Shown piece after piece: positions 20,045-20,143 of a stretch of DNA of 20,143 nucleotides. Under the pieces are notes generated by a model. That model was not told the origin of the DNA. It searched no databases and worked only from the letters and a program-made list of their open reading frames with translations. Each line of letters starts with the position of its first letter. Position 1 is the first letter of the stretch. The DNA comes from Thermoproteota archaeon (GTDB taxonomy: Archaea > Thermoproteota > Thermoprotei_A > Sulfolobales > Desulfurococcaceae). Where the stretch lies: assembly GCA_013154205.1 (NCBI GenBank), contig JAADCY010000052.1, positions 1 to 20,143 on the forward strand. The letters run 5' to 3'. The translations under genes and the position numbers were made by a program.

Positions 20045-20092
20045 TCATACATTTTTGTAAAAAGGTACATAAAACTAACATGTAACATAAGA
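20045..20092. repeat. Dispersed quasi-palindromic repeat, copy 12
   Basis: CATACATTTTTGTAAAAA arm, GGTAC (20064-20068), spacer ATAAAACTAACAT, GTAAC (20082-20086). The distal arm is cut short by the terminal repeat. 72 bp from copy 11. Confidence 0.85.
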
Positions 20093-20123
20093 TTTACCCG
20101 ATAGTCTTGGCGATTTTTTTCCT
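20093..20123. repeat. Right terminal inverted repeat (31 bp)
   Basis: Exact reverse complement of bases 1-31. It is followed by 20 bases (20124-20143) ending in a run of C, which may be the true genome end or flanking sequence. Confidence 0.9.
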
Positions 20124-20143
20124 ACCTCGGGTTGTCCCCCCCG

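Larger units (their letters stand above)
19863..20092. other. Right-end non-coding region with three dispersed repeats
   Basis: About 230 bp between the last gene and the terminal inverted repeat, made up almost wholly of repeat copies 10-12. No gene is supported. Confidence 0.75.

Noticed and set aside
19863..20081. N-terminal extension of the 19269 gene to 20081
   Set aside because: It runs through dispersed repeat copies 10 and 11 and has no ribosome site; ATG 19862 is well supported.
60..20092. A CRISPR array
   Set aside because: The repeats are dispersed, quasi-palindromic and variable, with no uniform spacers and no cas genes.
1..20143. An insertion sequence, casposon or integrated provirus
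   Set aside because: No transposase, Cas1 or integrase is visible and no target-site duplication can be shown; a linear virus genome explains the terminal repeats better.

Overview
The window looks like an almost complete linear genome of about 20.1 kb from an archaeal virus. Three things support this. The same 31 bp lie in inverted orientation at the two ends (1-31 and 20093-20123). Genes run inward from both ends and converge near 11.8 kb. The content is virion-like and replication-like genes with no housekeeping genes. Strong Shine-Dalgarno sites (GGAGGTGAT type), BRE/TATA promoters, frequent AGA/AGG and ATA codons, and a viral PCNA point to a hyperthermophilic archaeon. A euryarchaeal host (Thermococcales or Archaeoglobales-like) is my best guess; this is inference.

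Left half, plus strand (333-11785): a multi-domain winged-helix protein; a GT4 glycosyltransferase; a phage-fibre-like protein and a large protein ending in 18-residue repeats; a block of beta-rich and long amphipathic-helical proteins (4509-7787) that look like virion or terminal-structure proteins; a small beta protein; a transglutaminase-like Cys-His protein; and a membrane protein. Two adjacent paralogues of about 130 aa (9203-9613, 9629-10024) have the layout of the major capsid proteins of filamentous/rod-shaped archaeal viruses (realm Adnaviria): a basic arm, an 'MRY' motif and then helices. Next come two small conserved-looking proteins, two near-identical hydrophobic 68/72-aa proteins, and a small coiled-coil/TM protein.

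Right half, minus strand (19862 down to 11842): three unrecognised genes near the end, then an operon of three small or unknown genes, then a long replication operon. That operon holds an OB-fold SSB-like protein, a 34-aa membrane peptide, a coiled-coil protein, a PCNA clamp, an AbrB-like small protein, an MCM-like AAA+ ATPase with a winged helix, an unknown 330-aa protein, a protein with a primase-like HGFHIY motif, and a 45-aa basic protein. No DNA polymerase or integrase is visible, so the virus probably borrows the host polymerase through its own clamp.

The most novel features are non-coding. (i) Twelve copies of a roughly 65-bp quasi-palindromic repeat, with core GNTAC-N13-GTANC flanked by TTTT-NNN-AAAA and CATAC/GTATG arms, sit at both genome ends and at most transcription-unit boundaries; near the ends they are phased every 72-75 bp. 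(ii) A structured RNA of about 180 nt (16800-16981, minus strand) has its own promoter and ends in a D-arm-less tRNA-like 3' domain. (iii) A second palindrome, CCnGTA-N5-TACnGG, occurs at exactly two promoters, including that of the putative capsid genes. (iv) A CCGG-rich and AAGCC-rich segment lies near the right end.
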